Assembly (NCBI GenBank): GCA_000419545.1 | Contig: ATTF01000001.1 | Span: 28,663-92,662 of the forward strand | DNA length: 64,000 bases | Reading direction: 5' to 3' | Source of the DNA: Candidatus Pelagibacter ubique HIMB058 | GTDB taxonomy: Bacteria; Pseudomonadota; Alphaproteobacteria; Pelagibacterales; Pelagibacteraceae | Shown: one piece after another, positions 29,105 to 41,797 of the stretch | Numbering within the stretch: position 1 is the stretch's first letter | How the letters are laid out: the number at the start of each line of letters is the position of its first letter | The notes under the pieces: generated by a model | The model's database searches: none | What the model was told of the DNA's origin: nothing | What the model saw: the letters and a program-made list of their open reading frames with translations, nothing else | Program-made: the position numbers and the translations under genes

Positions 29105-30478
29105 TTAAATTGCGCCAACACTAAAGATGCTTTCAACTGCTTTTAATTCCTCCCTTTTTGCAAGAAATACAACTAGATCATCTTTTTCAAAAATAAAACT
29201 AGATCTTGGGATAATTACTTGATCTTTTCTTATTACTGCACCAATTCTAATATCCTCTGGTAAGTTTGAGTCACGGATTTTTTTATTAATAAGTTCTGAC
29301 TTATCAGAAATTTTCGCTTCTATAAATTCATATTCTCCGTCTAATAAAGAGTAAACTGTACCAATAGTACCCCTGTGAACATGTTCCATAATTCTAGAAA
29401 CTGTTGTCATTCTTGGATCAACTAAATCATCAATGTTAAGTGAGTCCTGTAAAAGATTGTAATTCGTTTTATTTACTATTGCGATAGTTCTTTTTTTAAG
29501 TCCTGTTTTTTCTGCAAGAACACATGCCATCATATTGTTCTCGTCGTCATTAGTTAAAGCTAAAACTGTTTCTGATCCTTCAAGATTAGCTTCCTTGAGA
29601 ATTTCTTCATCTAAAGCATCACCATTTATTACTATTGAAGAAGACAGCTCATTAGCTATTTCTTCAGCTCTTTGTTTATTTTTTTCAATTATTTTAATTC
29701 TTAAATCTTCAAAATTTTCCTCAAGCATTTTTGCTAAATGAAGACCGATATTTCCTCCACCAATAATAAGTACGTTTTTTGAAACTTTTTCCTCATGTCC
29801 AAATGCTTTTAAAATAGGAGTTAATTGATCACTACTTACAACCACATATACGTTATCATCCTCTAACATCTGATCATTTTTTTTTAAGTATACAAATTTT
29901 CCTTTTCTCATAGCTCCAAGGATATTTGCTTTAAAATCAGGAAATTTTTCTGTTAATTTTTTAAGTGGTATGTTTTTAATTGGACAATTTTTTTCGATAG
30001 AAATTTCTAGCATCTTTACTTTGTTTTTACCAAAAGGCACGTTGTCTAAAGCACCAGGAGCTTCTAGTCTTCTATAAAGTGATTTTGCTACCTCTAATTC
30101 AGGAGAAATAATAACATCTATTGGTATATTAGACTTATTATAAAGCTTTCCCCATTTACCTTCTAAAAAATCTTTAGTTCTTATACGAGCTATTTTTTTA
30201 GAAACGTTAAATAGAGAACTAGCCAACTGACAAACAATCATATTAGTTTCGTCATTTCTTGTAACAGCTATAACCATATCTGCTTTTTCTGCTCCCGCAT
30301 TTTCTAACACACTCGGAAGGGTTGCTCTTCCAACAATCCCTTTTACATCTTGGGTATCATTTATTTTCTTAATATCCTCTGACGATTGATCAATTACAGT
30401 AACTGAGTGACCTTGAGCAGATAATTGTTTACTAATTGAAAAGCCAACTTTACCGGCTCCACATATAATTATGTTCAT
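29105..30478 (-). CDS. trkA: Trk potassium uptake regulatory protein TrkA
   Basis: Duplicated NAD-binding/TrkA-C architecture: MNIIICGAGKVGFSISKQL and VLIIGGGNIGLHLAKML. Confidence 0.95.
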   Translation of the reverse strand: MNIIICGAGKVGFSISKQLSAQGHSVTVIDQSSEDIKKINDTQDVKGIVGRATLPSVLENAGAEKADMVIAVTRNDETNMIVCQLASSLFNVSKKIARIRTKDFLEGKWGKLYNKSNIPIDVIISPELEVAKSLYRRLEAPGALDNVPFGKNKVKMLEISIEKNCPIKNIPLKKLTEKFPDFKANILGAMRKGKFVYLKKNDQMLEDDNVYVVVSSDQLTPILKAFGHEEKVSKNVLIIGGGNIGLHLAKMLEENFEDLRIKIIEKNKQRAEEIANELSSSIVINGDALDEEILKEANLEGSETVLALTNDDENNMMACVLAEKTGLKKRTIAIVNKTNYNLLQDSLNIDDLVDPRMTTVSRIMEHVHRGTIGTVYSLLDGEYEFIEAKISDKSELINKKIRDSNLPEDIRIGAVIRKDQVIIPRSSFIFEKDDLVVFLAKREELKAVESIFSVGAI

Positions 30479-30481
30479 ATT

Positions 30482-31849
30482 TTAATTGATTCCTTTAATG
30501 CCTAAAGATTTAAGTTTTCTATGAAGTGCTGATCTCTCCATACCAATGAAGTCAGCAGTTTTCGAAATGTTTCCGTGATGTTTTTTGAGTTGTATTGTTA
30601 AGTATTCTTTTTCAAAATGTTCTCTAGCTTCTTTTAATGGAGATTGAAAAGATTGAGTTAAAATATTGTTCTCTTCTGTAATTTTTGAAGAAGGATTTAA
30701 TATATCATTAATTAATTGGTTTATTTTTTCTTTGCTATCGTTTGATGATAAAATTGTTATTCTTTCAACTAGATTTCTAAGCTCTCTGACATTACCAGGC
30801 CAACTATAGGTGTATAAGCTGTCATTCTTTATATCTATGTTTGGCTCTTGAACACCATTTATTTCTGCAAGTTTAGCTTTAAAATAATTAATTAATAAAG
30901 GAATATCTTCAGTCCTTGAAGATAATGAATTTAATTCTATAGGCATTACGTTTAATCTATGAAAGAGATCTTCTCTAAATTTATTTTCTTTAACTAATTG
31001 CTTAAGATCTTTAGATGTAGATGAAATAAGTCTTATGTTTACATTTATATCTTTAGAACCATTAATCCGTTTAAATTTTTGGTCTATTAAAACTCTTAAA
31101 ACATTTGCCTGTGTTTCGTAAGGAATTTCTGATACTTCATCGATAAGTAAAGTTCCTTTGTTTGCTCTTTCTAATGCTCCAAATGAAATATTTCCATCAT
31201 CAAATTCTTCACCAAATAATTCTTTTTCATATGTTCTTTCCTTCAATAAAGCCGCATTAATTATAACGAATGGCTCTTTTACTCTTCCTGAATTTTTATG
31301 GATTTTTCTAGCGACAAGTTCTTTTCCAGACCCTGTAGGTCCAGAAATTAAAATCCTACTTTCTGAAGTTGATAATTTTTCGATAGTTTTTCTAACTTTG
31401 ACCATATCTGGGCTATCTCCAACAAGATCAAATGAGTGGAATAATTTATTTTCGATAATATCCTTTTCTTTTTTGAGTAATGACGACTCCAAGCCTCTAT
31501 TTACATAATTTAATATTTTTTCTTTTGAAAATGGTTTTTCAATAAATTCGTAAGCACCTAGCCTTATTGCTTCAACAGCGACTTTTACAGTCGCATGTCC
31601 TGAGATCATTATAACTGGGAGATTTTTATTTTTTTTTATTATTAGTTTTAATAAATCTATACCGTCTTTATCAGGCTTATCTAATTTGATATCTAAAATC
31701 GCTAGATCAGGAAGGCGTTTATTTATTTCTAAAACTGCTTGATCATAGTTTGCAGCAGTTCTAATTTTATAATTTTGTTCTTCCAGAATATTGCTAACTA
31801 AAAATCTAATATCTGGATTATCGTCTATAACTAAAATTTCTTTAAGCAT
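30482..31849 (-). CDS. ntrX: NtrX-like response regulator (receiver + AAA+ + Fis-type HTH)
   Basis: Receiver MLKEILVIDDNPDIR; AAA+ ISGPTGSGKELVARKIH, GTLLIDEVSEIP; YSWPGNVRELRNLVERI; C-terminal HTH NISKTADFIGMERSALHRKLKSLGI. Confidence 0.92.
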   Translation of the reverse strand: MLKEILVIDDNPDIRFLVSNILEEQNYKIRTAANYDQAVLEINKRLPDLAILDIKLDKPDKDGIDLLKLIIKKNKNLPVIMISGHATVKVAVEAIRLGAYEFIEKPFSKEKILNYVNRGLESSLLKKEKDIIENKLFHSFDLVGDSPDMVKVRKTIEKLSTSESRILISGPTGSGKELVARKIHKNSGRVKEPFVIINAALLKERTYEKELFGEEFDDGNISFGALERANKGTLLIDEVSEIPYETQANVLRVLIDQKFKRINGSKDINVNIRLISSTSKDLKQLVKENKFREDLFHRLNVMPIELNSLSSRTEDIPLLINYFKAKLAEINGVQEPNIDIKNDSLYTYSWPGNVRELRNLVERITILSSNDSKEKINQLINDILNPSSKITEENNILTQSFQSPLKEAREHFEKEYLTIQLKKHHGNISKTADFIGMERSALHRKLKSLGIKGIN

Positions 31850-33620
31850 ATTTAGGTAATGATATTGTAACTATAGTGCCTTTATTGTCTTTGCTTTTTT
31901 TAATTGAAAAACTTCCATTATGTTCATTTATAATTTTAGTTACTATTGGAAGGCCTAAACCCGTTCCAGTTTTTTTAGTTGTAAAATATGGAGTCATTGC
32001 TTTTTTAGCGTCTGTAATACCTGGGCCATTATCATGAATTCTTAGTGTTATATAGTCATTATTGCTAACTATTTCTATGTCTATATTTCCTTTAAAATTA
32101 GGGTCTTTCTGCTTAATATCTTCCAGTGCCTCTTCTGAATTCTTTATAAGATTAATCATAACTCGATTCAATTGATCCTCGTCACCCTCAATAAATTTAT
32201 CTTGCGTATTTTTAATTACATTAATTGAATTTTTTGAAGTCATTTTGATAAAGTCTGAAGATTTTATAATTAGTTGAGTCAGATCAATTTTTTTAAATAT
32301 AGGTCTTGGCATTCTAGCAAAATTTGAAAATTCATTAACAAGTTTTTCAATGTCTCTAATTTGTCTATTAATGGTTTCTAAATATTTTTCAAAATTTTTA
32401 CTATCTTGGTTTAATTTATCTTTATATTTTTCTCTTAAGCTATCAATCGAAAGCTGAATTGGAGTTAATGGATTTTTTATTTCATGAGCTAACTTTCTTG
32501 CAACACTTTCCCAAGCTTCGTATCTTTCAGTGATTAAAAGTTTATCTTGTTGTTCTTTCAATCTTTCAATCATTTGATTGAAGTTTTTATTTAATTGTTG
32601 AAATTCTTCATCTGTTTCTAATTCTGGAACTTTTACATCAAGTGCTCCTTTGCTTATTGAATCTGATGCTCCAATTAGGTTTACAATAGGCTTTGTTAAC
32701 CTGGATGCAAAAGTAATAGCTATTGAAGTTGATAAAAATAATAATAACGTAACTACGATTACATATATAACTGCAAAAGTAACTTTTATTCCTGTTTGAC
32801 TATTCTCCACAGAATAATAAAAACTTACTGCTTGCTCAGTCTCATTCAGGTATCTTAAGATTTCAGGATCAATATTTCTTGAAATATACAAATACGTGTC
32901 AACTAAAGCAGTTAATTTGGTCATCACAGTTGTTTTATTTTCTAGATTGTCAGAAATAAAAACTGGTTTTCCCTCTAAGGCTTCGTCGTAATCTTCGTCT
33001 GCAGGAATTACAAATTCTTCGGTTATATCCCTAACATCTGATAGAAGTATATTACCAAGACTGTCGATCAAATAAACATCATCGACTCTTCTTAATATTT
33101 TTTCTGATCTAACAATATTTTGGAAACGATTTGGGTTAGAATAGTATAATCCAGATGCCCGGTTTAATCCTACACTCATTAATATTACGTCTGATAAAAC
33201 GTTTTCTTTACTTTCTTCTAAATAGTTTTTGGCAACATCAAATGAGTTGTTTACGGCTTTTGTAATTTGTTTATCAAAATAGTTTTGAATTCCGAAATTA
33301 AAAATAAATAATGAAAATATCGCAACTATTAAGGATGGGATCACAGTGAATAATGAAAATACAGAAATATATTTTAAATTAGTTTGTGAACCTTTTTTAT
33401 TTTTTTTACCTGTATAGTAAAATCTGTAAAAGTTTCTAAAAATTAAAGTAAAAAAAATTAGTAATAAAAAAATATCAACGATTAATAAATTTTGTAAATT
33501 TTTATCTGTAAGTGGAATAAAACCTTCATTAATAAATGTTAAAAAAGTAACAATTCCCATGAAAATACAAAGAAATGAAGATAAAATAATCCAATTGAAG
33601 TTTTTAATTATCTTAAACAT
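31842..33620 (-). CDS. ntrY: NtrY-like sensor histidine kinase
   Basis: TM region, HAMP, H-box KLAHEIKNPLTPIQLS, ATPase NDNGPGI-like and GTGLGLPIVTKIINEHNG. Confidence 0.92.
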   Translation of the reverse strand: MFKIIKNFNWIILSSFLCIFMGIVTFLTFINEGFIPLTDKNLQNLLIVDIFLLLIFFTLIFRNFYRFYYTGKKNKKGSQTNLKYISVFSLFTVIPSLIVAIFSLFIFNFGIQNYFDKQITKAVNNSFDVAKNYLEESKENVLSDVILMSVGLNRASGLYYSNPNRFQNIVRSEKILRRVDDVYLIDSLGNILLSDVRDITEEFVIPADEDYDEALEGKPVFISDNLENKTTVMTKLTALVDTYLYISRNIDPEILRYLNETEQAVSFYYSVENSQTGIKVTFAVIYVIVVTLLLFLSTSIAITFASRLTKPIVNLIGASDSISKGALDVKVPELETDEEFQQLNKNFNQMIERLKEQQDKLLITERYEAWESVARKLAHEIKNPLTPIQLSIDSLREKYKDKLNQDSKNFEKYLETINRQIRDIEKLVNEFSNFARMPRPIFKKIDLTQLIIKSSDFIKMTSKNSINVIKNTQDKFIEGDEDQLNRVMINLIKNSEEALEDIKQKDPNFKGNIDIEIVSNNDYITLRIHDNGPGITDAKKAMTPYFTTKKTGTGLGLPIVTKIINEHNGSFSIKKSKDNKGTIVTISLPKYA

Positions 33621-33668
33621 CTTAATTAACCATTAAATATCTATATAAATATTATATAAGTAAAAACC

Positions 33669-34823
33669 ATGAGTTTTTGTTTAATAATTCTTGCAGGAGG
33701 TAATAGCCATAGATTTGGTTCTAATATAGGCAAACCATACCAAAAATTAGGGGGCAAATCATTAATAGAAATAAATGTTAATAAAGCTCTTCAATTTAAA
33801 GCAATTAAACAAATTATTCTTGTTTATAACAAAAAAGACTTAAAAAAAGTAAAATCACTCAAAATAAAAAATGTAAAATTAATTTCTGGTGGTAAAAGCA
33901 GAAGAGAGTCAACTTTTAATGCCCTTAAATATTTAAATAAACAAAAAGATATAAATAAAGTTTTAATTCATGATGTTGCAAGACCTAATTTTTCATTAAA
34001 ATTATTTAATTCAATTTTAAAGAATATGAAATCAGCTAGGGCCGTGATTCCAAGAATTAAAGTGCAAGATGCTATCAAACAAATAATAGATTCAAGTAAA
34101 GAAGAGTACATTATTGGTAAAAAAAGAGATAATTTATTTTTAACGCAAACACCTCAAGCATTTGATTTAAAAGAAATTTTTCATTTGCATAAAACTAATT
34201 CCGGGAAATATAAAGACGATGACATTTCTCTATATATGGATTTAAATAAAGTTAAATTTATCGAAGGAGAAAAAAATAATTTTAAAATTACAGACAGAGA
34301 AGACTTTGAAACTTTAAAAAATATTTATAAATCTAGGCAAAGTGTAGGAATTGGTTTTGATGTTCATAGACTTGTTCCTAAAAGAAAACTTTTTTTGGCT
34401 GGCTTAAAAATCAAGTCAAAACTTGGAACATTAGGTCATTCAGATGGAGATCCTGTTCTTCATTCGATAACTGATGCAATCTTAGGAGCATGTCAAATGG
34501 GAGACATTGGTCAAATGTTTTCAGATAAAAGTAAAAAATTTAAGAATATAAGGTCAACAATTTTGCTTCGCAAAGTTATAGAGCAGATAAAATCAAAAGG
34601 TTACTATATTAACAATATCGATATAAATATTATCACTCAAACACCTAAAATAAAAAATTACAAAAAAAGGATGATAGATAATATCGCAAAACTTTGTGAA
34701 ATCTCGACTAATCAAATAAATATTAAAGGTAAAACGACTGAAAAGTTAGGTGTTGTTGGAAAAGAAAAAGCAATAGCCTGCGAAGTAATAACCTCGGTAA
34801 TAAAATATGATCAAAATATTTAA
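33669..34823 (+). CDS. ispDF: Bifunctional 2-C-methyl-D-erythritol 4-phosphate cytidylyltransferase / 2,4-cyclodiphosphate synthase
   Basis: IspD part LAGGNSHRFG..KPYQKLGGKSL, HDVARPN; IspF part GIGFDVHRLVPKRKLFLAG, LGHSDGDPVLHSITDAILGA, TTEKLGVVGK. Confidence 0.95.
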   Translation: MSFCLIILAGGNSHRFGSNIGKPYQKLGGKSLIEINVNKALQFKAIKQIILVYNKKDLKKVKSLKIKNVKLISGGKSRRESTFNALKYLNKQKDINKVLIHDVARPNFSLKLFNSILKNMKSARAVIPRIKVQDAIKQIIDSSKEEYIIGKKRDNLFLTQTPQAFDLKEIFHLHKTNSGKYKDDDISLYMDLNKVKFIEGEKNNFKITDREDFETLKNIYKSRQSVGIGFDVHRLVPKRKLFLAGLKIKSKLGTLGHSDGDPVLHSITDAILGACQMGDIGQMFSDKSKKFKNIRSTILLRKVIEQIKSKGYYINNIDINIITQTPKIKNYKKRMIDNIAKLCEISTNQINIKGKTTEKLGVVGKEKAIACEVITSVIKYDQNI

Positions 34824-35310
34824 TTATTTATTTGTTACATGTTTTGGAATTGGATCTTTTAGATATGCTCCTGGCACTATCACATCTTTGATAACTACAG
34901 TTTTTTTGTTTAGTTTGTTTCACATCATAAATTTATCTTCTAATATTATACTTATAATTTTGTTGTTAATTTTTATTTATTCTTTTTACGCAGTCTCCAA
35001 TTATATAAAAGGTAATGATAATAAAGACCCAAAAGAGGTTGTTATTGATGAATTTATTGGTCAATCCATTCCAATTTATCTTTATGAAATTTCTCATGGC
35101 ACTATTAAAGATCCTCAAGAAGCCATTTTATTCTATTTATATATTTTTATCTTATTTAGATATTTTGATATTAAAAAACCTTTCCCAGTAAACTTCTTTG
35201 ATAAAAAATTTAAAAATAGTTTTGGTGTAATATTTGATGATGTTATAGCAGGCTTATATGTTGTTCTAACGCTTATAATCTTTATGATAGTTAAATCTAA
35301 GTTTTTCTAA
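34807..35310 (+). CDS. pgpA: Phosphatidylglycerophosphatase A
   Basis: GIGSFRYAPGTITSL, EVVIDEFIGQSIP, FRYFDIKKPFPV, GVIFDDVIAGLYV. Confidence 0.9.
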   Translation: MIKIFNYLFVTCFGIGSFRYAPGTITSLITTVFLFSLFHIINLSSNIILIILLLIFIYSFYAVSNYIKGNDNKDPKEVVIDEFIGQSIPIYLYEISHGTIKDPQEAILFYLYIFILFRYFDIKKPFPVNFFDKKFKNSFGVIFDDVIAGLYVVLTLIIFMIVKSKFF

Positions 35311-35780
35311 TGAATTTAAATCAAAAAATAGTTGAATTGTTAAAAAGAAAGAAATTAAAACTCGCTGTTGCAGAGTCATGTACTGGCGGAATGTTATCTA
35401 GTGCTATTACATCTGTAAGCGGATCATCGAAAGTATTTAGTATGGGATTAGTTACTTACTCAAATCAAGCTAAAACAAGCATACTAAAAATACCAAAACA
35501 AATTATTAGTAAAAATGGAGCTGTCAGCATTCAATGTTGTCTAGCAATGGTTAATAATTTAAGCAAAATTAGTAAAGCAAAAGCATGTATTTCGATAACA
35601 GGAATAGCTGGTCCTAAAGGCGGATCTAAACAAAAGCCAATTGGTTTAGTTTATATTGGATTAAAAAATGGAAAAAAAGTTATTGTAAATAAATGCAATT
35701 TTAAAAATAATGGTAGAACTTTTATTCAAAAACAAACTGTAAAAAAGGCATTAAGCTTATTAGCTGCTTTTATCAGATAG
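35310..35780 (+). CDS. pncC: CinA C-terminal domain / nicotinamide-nucleotide amidase
   Basis: LAVAESCTGGMLSSAITSVSGSSKVF, ISITGIAGPKGGSKQKPIGLVYIGL. Confidence 0.9.
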   Translation: MNLNQKIVELLKRKKLKLAVAESCTGGMLSSAITSVSGSSKVFSMGLVTYSNQAKTSILKIPKQIISKNGAVSIQCCLAMVNNLSKISKAKACISITGIAGPKGGSKQKPIGLVYIGLKNGKKVIVNKCNFKNNGRTFIQKQTVKKALSLLAAFIR

Positions 35781-36085
35781 GGTAACTAAACTTCGGATTG
35801 ACTATAAAATCTAAAAGATGAGATGTAAAACTATTAAGTAACAAGAATATTCCAAACGCAATTAAATACAAAATAAAAACTAAAAAATTTCTTGCTCTTT
35901 TTTTCACTAGTAAATCTTTGCTTTCAGGAACCCAATCTTTATTTGGAGATTTAAAATCATAAGAAAACATCCAATAAGTTATATCGCTCTCATTAGGATC
36001 ACCTGTTCTAATTTTTTTAATATAAGAAGCTAAACTTTTAAATGTGAAAAAAAAAAACTACCAATAAAACAGAAACTATTAACAT
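35773..36085 (-). pseudogene. Small two-TM membrane protein gene interrupted by a +1 shift in a poly-T tract (pseudogene, sequencing error or slippage-controlled gene)
   Basis: ATG at 36085-36083 overlaps the upstream gene stop (TAATG). Frame [13 protein letters not shown] then hits stop after T11; with T10 or T13 it joins FTFKSLASYIKKIRTGDPNESDITYWMFSYDFKSPNKDWVPESKDLLVKKRARNFLVFILYLIAFGIFLLLNSFTSHLLDFIVNPKFSYPI. Confidence 0.65.
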
Positions 36086-36528
36086 TATTTATATAATCGT
36101 ATTGCTCTTTCCTCGAATGATTTAGCGATTTTGTTTAAACCAAGTTCAAAGGATTTTTTCATTATAGAATTTAAAATTGGATTCTTTAGTTCAAAATCAA
36201 TAAAAAATTCTAATTGGGTGTTGTTATTTATTTCTTTAAAAAACCATTCATTTTTAAGATGTTTTAAAGGGCCATCTAAATTTGTAACAATTATTTTATC
36301 TGATGCTTTGTGATAAGTAACATGACTTGAAAAGGTTTCATTTAAAATACTTTTTCCAACTTTTAAATCCCCGTTAAAAGTAATTAAGTCTGTACTTTCA
36401 TTTTTATCAAAAATTTTTCCTTCCATGCACCAAGGAACGAACTCTGGATACTTTTCAATATCAAGAACCATTTCTATAAGTTGATCTTTTTTACAAGGGA
36501 TGATCTTTTTTAATGTTGCGGATGACAT
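36085..36528 (-). CDS. COQ10/RatA-like START-domain (SRPBCC) ubiquinone-binding protein
   Basis: [14 protein letters not shown], LSARVxVGF-like pattern, [35 protein letters not shown]; located after lipA as in other alphaproteobacteria. Confidence 0.85.
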   Translation of the reverse strand: MSSATLKKIIPCKKDQLIEMVLDIEKYPEFVPWCMEGKIFDKNESTDLITFNGDLKVGKSILNETFSSHVTYHKASDKIIVTNLDGPLKHLKNEWFFKEINNNTQLEFFIDFELKNPILNSIMKKSFELGLNKIAKSFEERAIRLYK

Positions 36529-37454
36529 TCGAGTTTTTTATTTCTTGCATCTTGTAATTTTCTAAAATCTTCATCCGCATGATACGAAGATCTTGTTAAT
36601 GGTGATGAAGAAACTAATAAAAACCCTTTAGTTTTTGCAATATTTTCAAATTCTTTAAATTCATCCGGATGATAATATCTATCTAATGGGTGATGTTTAG
36701 CAGATGGCTGTAAATATTGACCGATAGTAATAAAATCAACCTCTGCTGATCTTAAATCGTCCATAACTTGGATTACTTCATCTTTAGTTTCACCTAAGCC
36801 CACCATAATTCCGGATTTCGTAAATACTTTTTTATTAAATTTTTTTGCATTTTTTAAAAGTTCTAAAGATGCAAAATACCGTGCCCCAGGTCTGACTTTT
36901 GTATAAAGTCTTGGAACAGTTTCAATATTGTGATTAAAAACATCTAAATCTGCCTCTAAAACTTTTTTATAAGCTTCCCCTTTCCTTAAAAAGTCTGGGG
37001 TTAGAACCTCAATCGAGGTATTAGGGTTTTTTTCTCTAGTAGCTTTTACAACTCTATAAAAATGCTCTGAGCCACCATCATCTAAATCATCTCTATCTAC
37101 AGAAGTAATAACAACATGCTTCAAATTTAAATTTTTTACAGCATTTGAAATTTTAGCAGGCTCGAAAATATCTAGATCTGTTGGTTTGCCAGTTTTAACG
37201 TCACAAAATGCGCAAGCTCTTGTGCAAGTATCTCCCATAATCATAAAAGTTGCATGCTTTTTGCTCCAACATTCGGTTATATTTGGACAATTAGCTTCCT
37301 GACAAACGGTAACTAAATTATTTTGATTAACTACTTGTTTTGTTTGAAAAAAAACTTGTGAGTCTACAATCTTTGACCTTATCCACCCTGGTTTTTTTTT
37401 AATTGGATTTAAAGGTTTATTTACTTTTTCGGGATGTCTAACTTTTTCGCTCAT
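36510..37454 (-). CDS. lipA: Lipoyl synthase
   Basis: [13 protein letters not shown] and [19 protein letters not shown] double Fe-S motifs; [10 protein letters not shown]. Confidence 0.97.
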   Translation of the reverse strand: MSEKVRHPEKVNKPLNPIKKKPGWIRSKIVDSQVFFQTKQVVNQNNLVTVCQEANCPNITECWSKKHATFMIMGDTCTRACAFCDVKTGKPTDLDIFEPAKISNAVKNLNLKHVVITSVDRDDLDDGGSEHFYRVVKATREKNPNTSIEVLTPDFLRKGEAYKKVLEADLDVFNHNIETVPRLYTKVRPGARYFASLELLKNAKKFNKKVFTKSGIMVGLGETKDEVIQVMDDLRSAEVDFITIGQYLQPSAKHHPLDRYYHPDEFKEFENIAKTKGFLLVSSSPLTRSSYHADEDFRKLQDARNKKLECHPQH

Positions 37455-37744
37455 TTAAGTTTTATTATTATTTCGTCTTGTTTTACGTAATTAAATTTTT
37501 CCCTATAAAGAATTTCTAAATAATCCTGATCATTATTATTTATTAGAGAAATTTTATGATCTAAATCTTTTAATTTTGCAGTCAATTTTTTATCTTTTTC
37601 CATTAATTCCTCATAAGTATTTTTTTTATCAAAGTAAGAGATTAATCCCCTCTCACCTCCAATAAGATTTATCGCGATATAAAGAGTAAAAAAAATATTA
37701 AATAATAAAAATTTTTTATTTTTCAAACTTTCAAATAGCTTCAT
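37451..37744 (-). CDS. FtsB/DivIC-type septum formation initiator
   Basis: Single TM and coiled coil [40 protein letters not shown]; downstream of eno. Confidence 0.8.
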   Translation of the reverse strand: MKLFESLKNKKFLLFNIFFTLYIAINLIGGERGLISYFDKKNTYEELMEKDKKLTAKLKDLDHKISLINNNDQDYLEILYREKFNYVKQDEIIIKLK

Positions 37745-37747
37745 TAA

Positions 37748-39004
37748 TTAGATTCTAGCCATTTTAGCTTGGTTGCCAAGTTCCTCTTCGACACGCAATA
37801 ATCTGTTATATTTCGCCACTCTTTCAGACCTTGCTAAAGATCCAGTCTTTATTTGAGAAGACATTGTAGCTACTGCCAAATCAGCTATGAAAGTATCTTC
37901 TGAATCACCTGATCTATGAGAAATAATTGTATTAAAATTTGCTTTTTTTGCCATTGAAATAACTTCAAGCGTCTCTGTTAAAGTCCCAATCTGATTAGGT
38001 TTAACTAGTATACTGTTAGCTGATTTTTCTTTAATACCTTTTTCCAAACGTTTTGTATTTGTAACAAATAGATCATCTCCAACAAGTTGTACATTTTTAC
38101 CAATAGCGTTTGTAATTTTATTCCAAGAATTCCAGTCTTCTTCTGCAAAAGGATCCTCTATAGACTTAATAGGATAGTTTGACGTAAGTTTTTCATAATA
38201 TTTAATAACATTGTCTACTGATGTAAAATTTTTTGACTCTATTGAGTATTCTCCTTTTTCATTCATCAACTCATTTGCAGCAACATCTAAACATATCACA
38301 ACATCTTGCCCTGCTTTTAATTTAGATTTTTCAATAGCTTGAACAATAAGCTCTAATGCCTCTTCATTTGTATTGATAGATGGAGCAAACCCTCCTTCAT
38401 CACCAACATTGGTAAGCATTTTTTTCGACTGTAATAATTTTTTTAAATTTTGAATTACTAAAAAACATTTTTCTATAGCATCCATAAAATTTTTAGCTGA
38501 GTCAGGTCTGATCATGAATTCTTGAATATTTAAATCATTGTCTGCGTGTGCTCCGCCATTAATAATGTTCATCAAAGGAATAGGTAAAGAGAAAGATTTT
38601 CCTAAATTCTTAAACAAAGATTTATTGTTTGTAACTGCTGAACATTTTGCATTAGCTAAAGACACTGCAAGAGTAGCGTTGGCACCTAAATTAGTTTTAT
38701 TCTCACTTCCATCAAGATCTAATAAGGTTTTATCGATAATTTCTTGTTTATCTGTATCTAGTCCAACAAGTTTTGAAGAAATTTTACTATTTATATTTTC
38801 TACTGCTGTATTAACGCTTTTTCCTAAAAATTTATTTTTGTCTTTGTCTCTTAATTCATGAGCTTCAAAAGCGCCTGTGGACGCACCTGAAGGAGAAATT
38901 GCTGTAGCGGAAATGTTATTATCTAAAAAAACTTCTGCTTCAACAGTCGGGTTTCCTCTGCTATCAAAAACTTGACGGCCTTTGACGTTTTTAATTTTTG
39001 CCAT
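37748..39004 (-). CDS. eno: Enolase
   Basis: KGRQVFDSRGNPTVEAEV, GANATLAVSLANAK, VGDDLFVTNTKRL, ISHRSGDSEDTFIADLAVA. Confidence 0.97.
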   Translation of the reverse strand: MAKIKNVKGRQVFDSRGNPTVEAEVFLDNNISATAISPSGASTGAFEAHELRDKDKNKFLGKSVNTAVENINSKISSKLVGLDTDKQEIIDKTLLDLDGSENKTNLGANATLAVSLANAKCSAVTNNKSLFKNLGKSFSLPIPLMNIINGGAHADNDLNIQEFMIRPDSAKNFMDAIEKCFLVIQNLKKLLQSKKMLTNVGDEGGFAPSINTNEEALELIVQAIEKSKLKAGQDVVICLDVAANELMNEKGEYSIESKNFTSVDNVIKYYEKLTSNYPIKSIEDPFAEEDWNSWNKITNAIGKNVQLVGDDLFVTNTKRLEKGIKEKSANSILVKPNQIGTLTETLEVISMAKKANFNTIISHRSGDSEDTFIADLAVATMSSQIKTGSLARSERVAKYNRLLRVEEELGNQAKMARI

Positions 39005-39007
39005 TTT

Positions 39008-41457
<2,450 letters not shown>

Positions 41458-41492
41458 TTATACTTTATATTATCTTAAATACAAAGTCTTAA

Positions 41493-41792
41493 TTACTTCG
41501 ATTGAGGTATCTGTGGAAGGTTTGAATTTTCTTCTTCTTCTTTTTCGAGAACTGATTGTGTTTCACGAAATTCATCTCGTGAAATAGCAACTATTGCAAT
41601 ACTACATATTATAAATAATGCAGCAACTATTGATGTAAATTTTGTTAAAAAAGTTCCTACTGATCTTGCTGACGTGAAATTATCCTGTGAAACACCTAAA
41701 CCTAAAGCTCCACCTTCAGATCTTTGAAGAAGAATAATTATAACTAATATTATTGCCAGAATAATGTTAACAAAGATTAATAGGCTTTCCAT
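41493..41792 (-). CDS. secG: Preprotein translocase subunit SecG
   Basis: IILLQRSEGGALGLGVSQDNFTSARSVGTFLTKFTSI. Confidence 0.92.
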   Translation of the reverse strand: MESLLIFVNIILAIILVIIILLQRSEGGALGLGVSQDNFTSARSVGTFLTKFTSIVAALFIICSIAIVAISRDEFRETQSVLEKEEEENSNLPQIPQSK

Positions 41793-41797
41793 GGTGC

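Noticed and set aside
38538-38861. 107-aa plus-strand ORF inside eno
   Set aside because: Antisense to a highly conserved enolase; no evidence of a real gene.
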